Below, piece after piece: positions 13,712 to 13,757 of a stretch of DNA of 13,757 bases. The stretch lies in the NCBI GenBank assembly GCA_934500865.1, contig CAKSUD010000045.1:1-13757 (forward strand), read 5' to 3'. A program made the position numbers and the translations under genes. This stretch comes from an uncultured Clostridia bacterium (lineage in GTDB: Bacteria > Bacillota > Clostridia > TANB77 > RGIG9151). The notes under the pieces were generated by a model. The model saw only the letters and a list, made by a program, of their open reading frames with translations. It ran no database searches and was not told the origin of the DNA. Position 1 is the first letter of the stretch. Each line of letters opens with the position of its first letter.

Positions 13712-13757
13712 TAATAATAAATTTATAAAAGATAGCTATTATCTATAAATATTTTTG

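Overview
The window reads as chromosome of a low-GC Gram-positive bacterium, probably a clostridial relative (Lachnospiraceae-like). The grounds are AT-rich sequence, strong AGGAGG-type ribosome sites, textbook sigma-A promoters with 17-bp spacers, hairpin-plus-U-run terminators, and families common in Clostridia (copper amine oxidase N-terminal repeats, FtsX/MacB exporters, Big2-type lipoproteins). The genus call is inference. Every gene I can support lies on the minus strand, so transcription runs from high to low coordinates. No tRNA, rRNA, CRISPR array, insertion sequence or integrase is visible.

From the right edge leftwards: (1) 13676-11108, a tight four-gene run of unrecognised envelope proteins (secreted beta-rich protein, lipoprotein with a calcium-site-like loop and a Big2-like end, lipoprotein with a poly-acidic tail, two-helix membrane protein), closed by a terminator. 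(2) 10949-9483, a secreted three-part protein: copper amine oxidase N-terminal repeats, a DUF4163/DUF3298 (RsiV-like) region and a chagasin-type cysteine-protease-inhibitor domain. (3) 9342-7360, a tandem duplication of a whole transcription unit (promoter, gene, terminator). Its two products keep nearly the same first half but have strongly diverged second halves. (4) 7356-2391, a TetR-controlled export operon: tetR, ABC ATPase, membrane fusion protein, MacB-type permease, TolC-like protein, with two matched operators over the promoter. (5) 2274-613, mgtE magnesium transporter preceded by a leader that contains a well-supported 42-codon ORF and a foldable RNA segment. (6) 590-1, the start of an oligopeptide-type solute-binding protein that runs off the window.

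The export operon is self-contained: the regulator represses the shared promoter, and the ATPase, permease, fusion protein and TolC-like partner would form one extrusion complex. The mgtE leader looks like a regulatory device for magnesium uptake. The duplicated genes, the chagasin fusion and the envelope operon are the least explained parts and carry most of the novelty.

Start codons were moved from the longest reading frame to the one supported by the ribosome site for mgtE, tetR, both duplicated genes and the small membrane protein.
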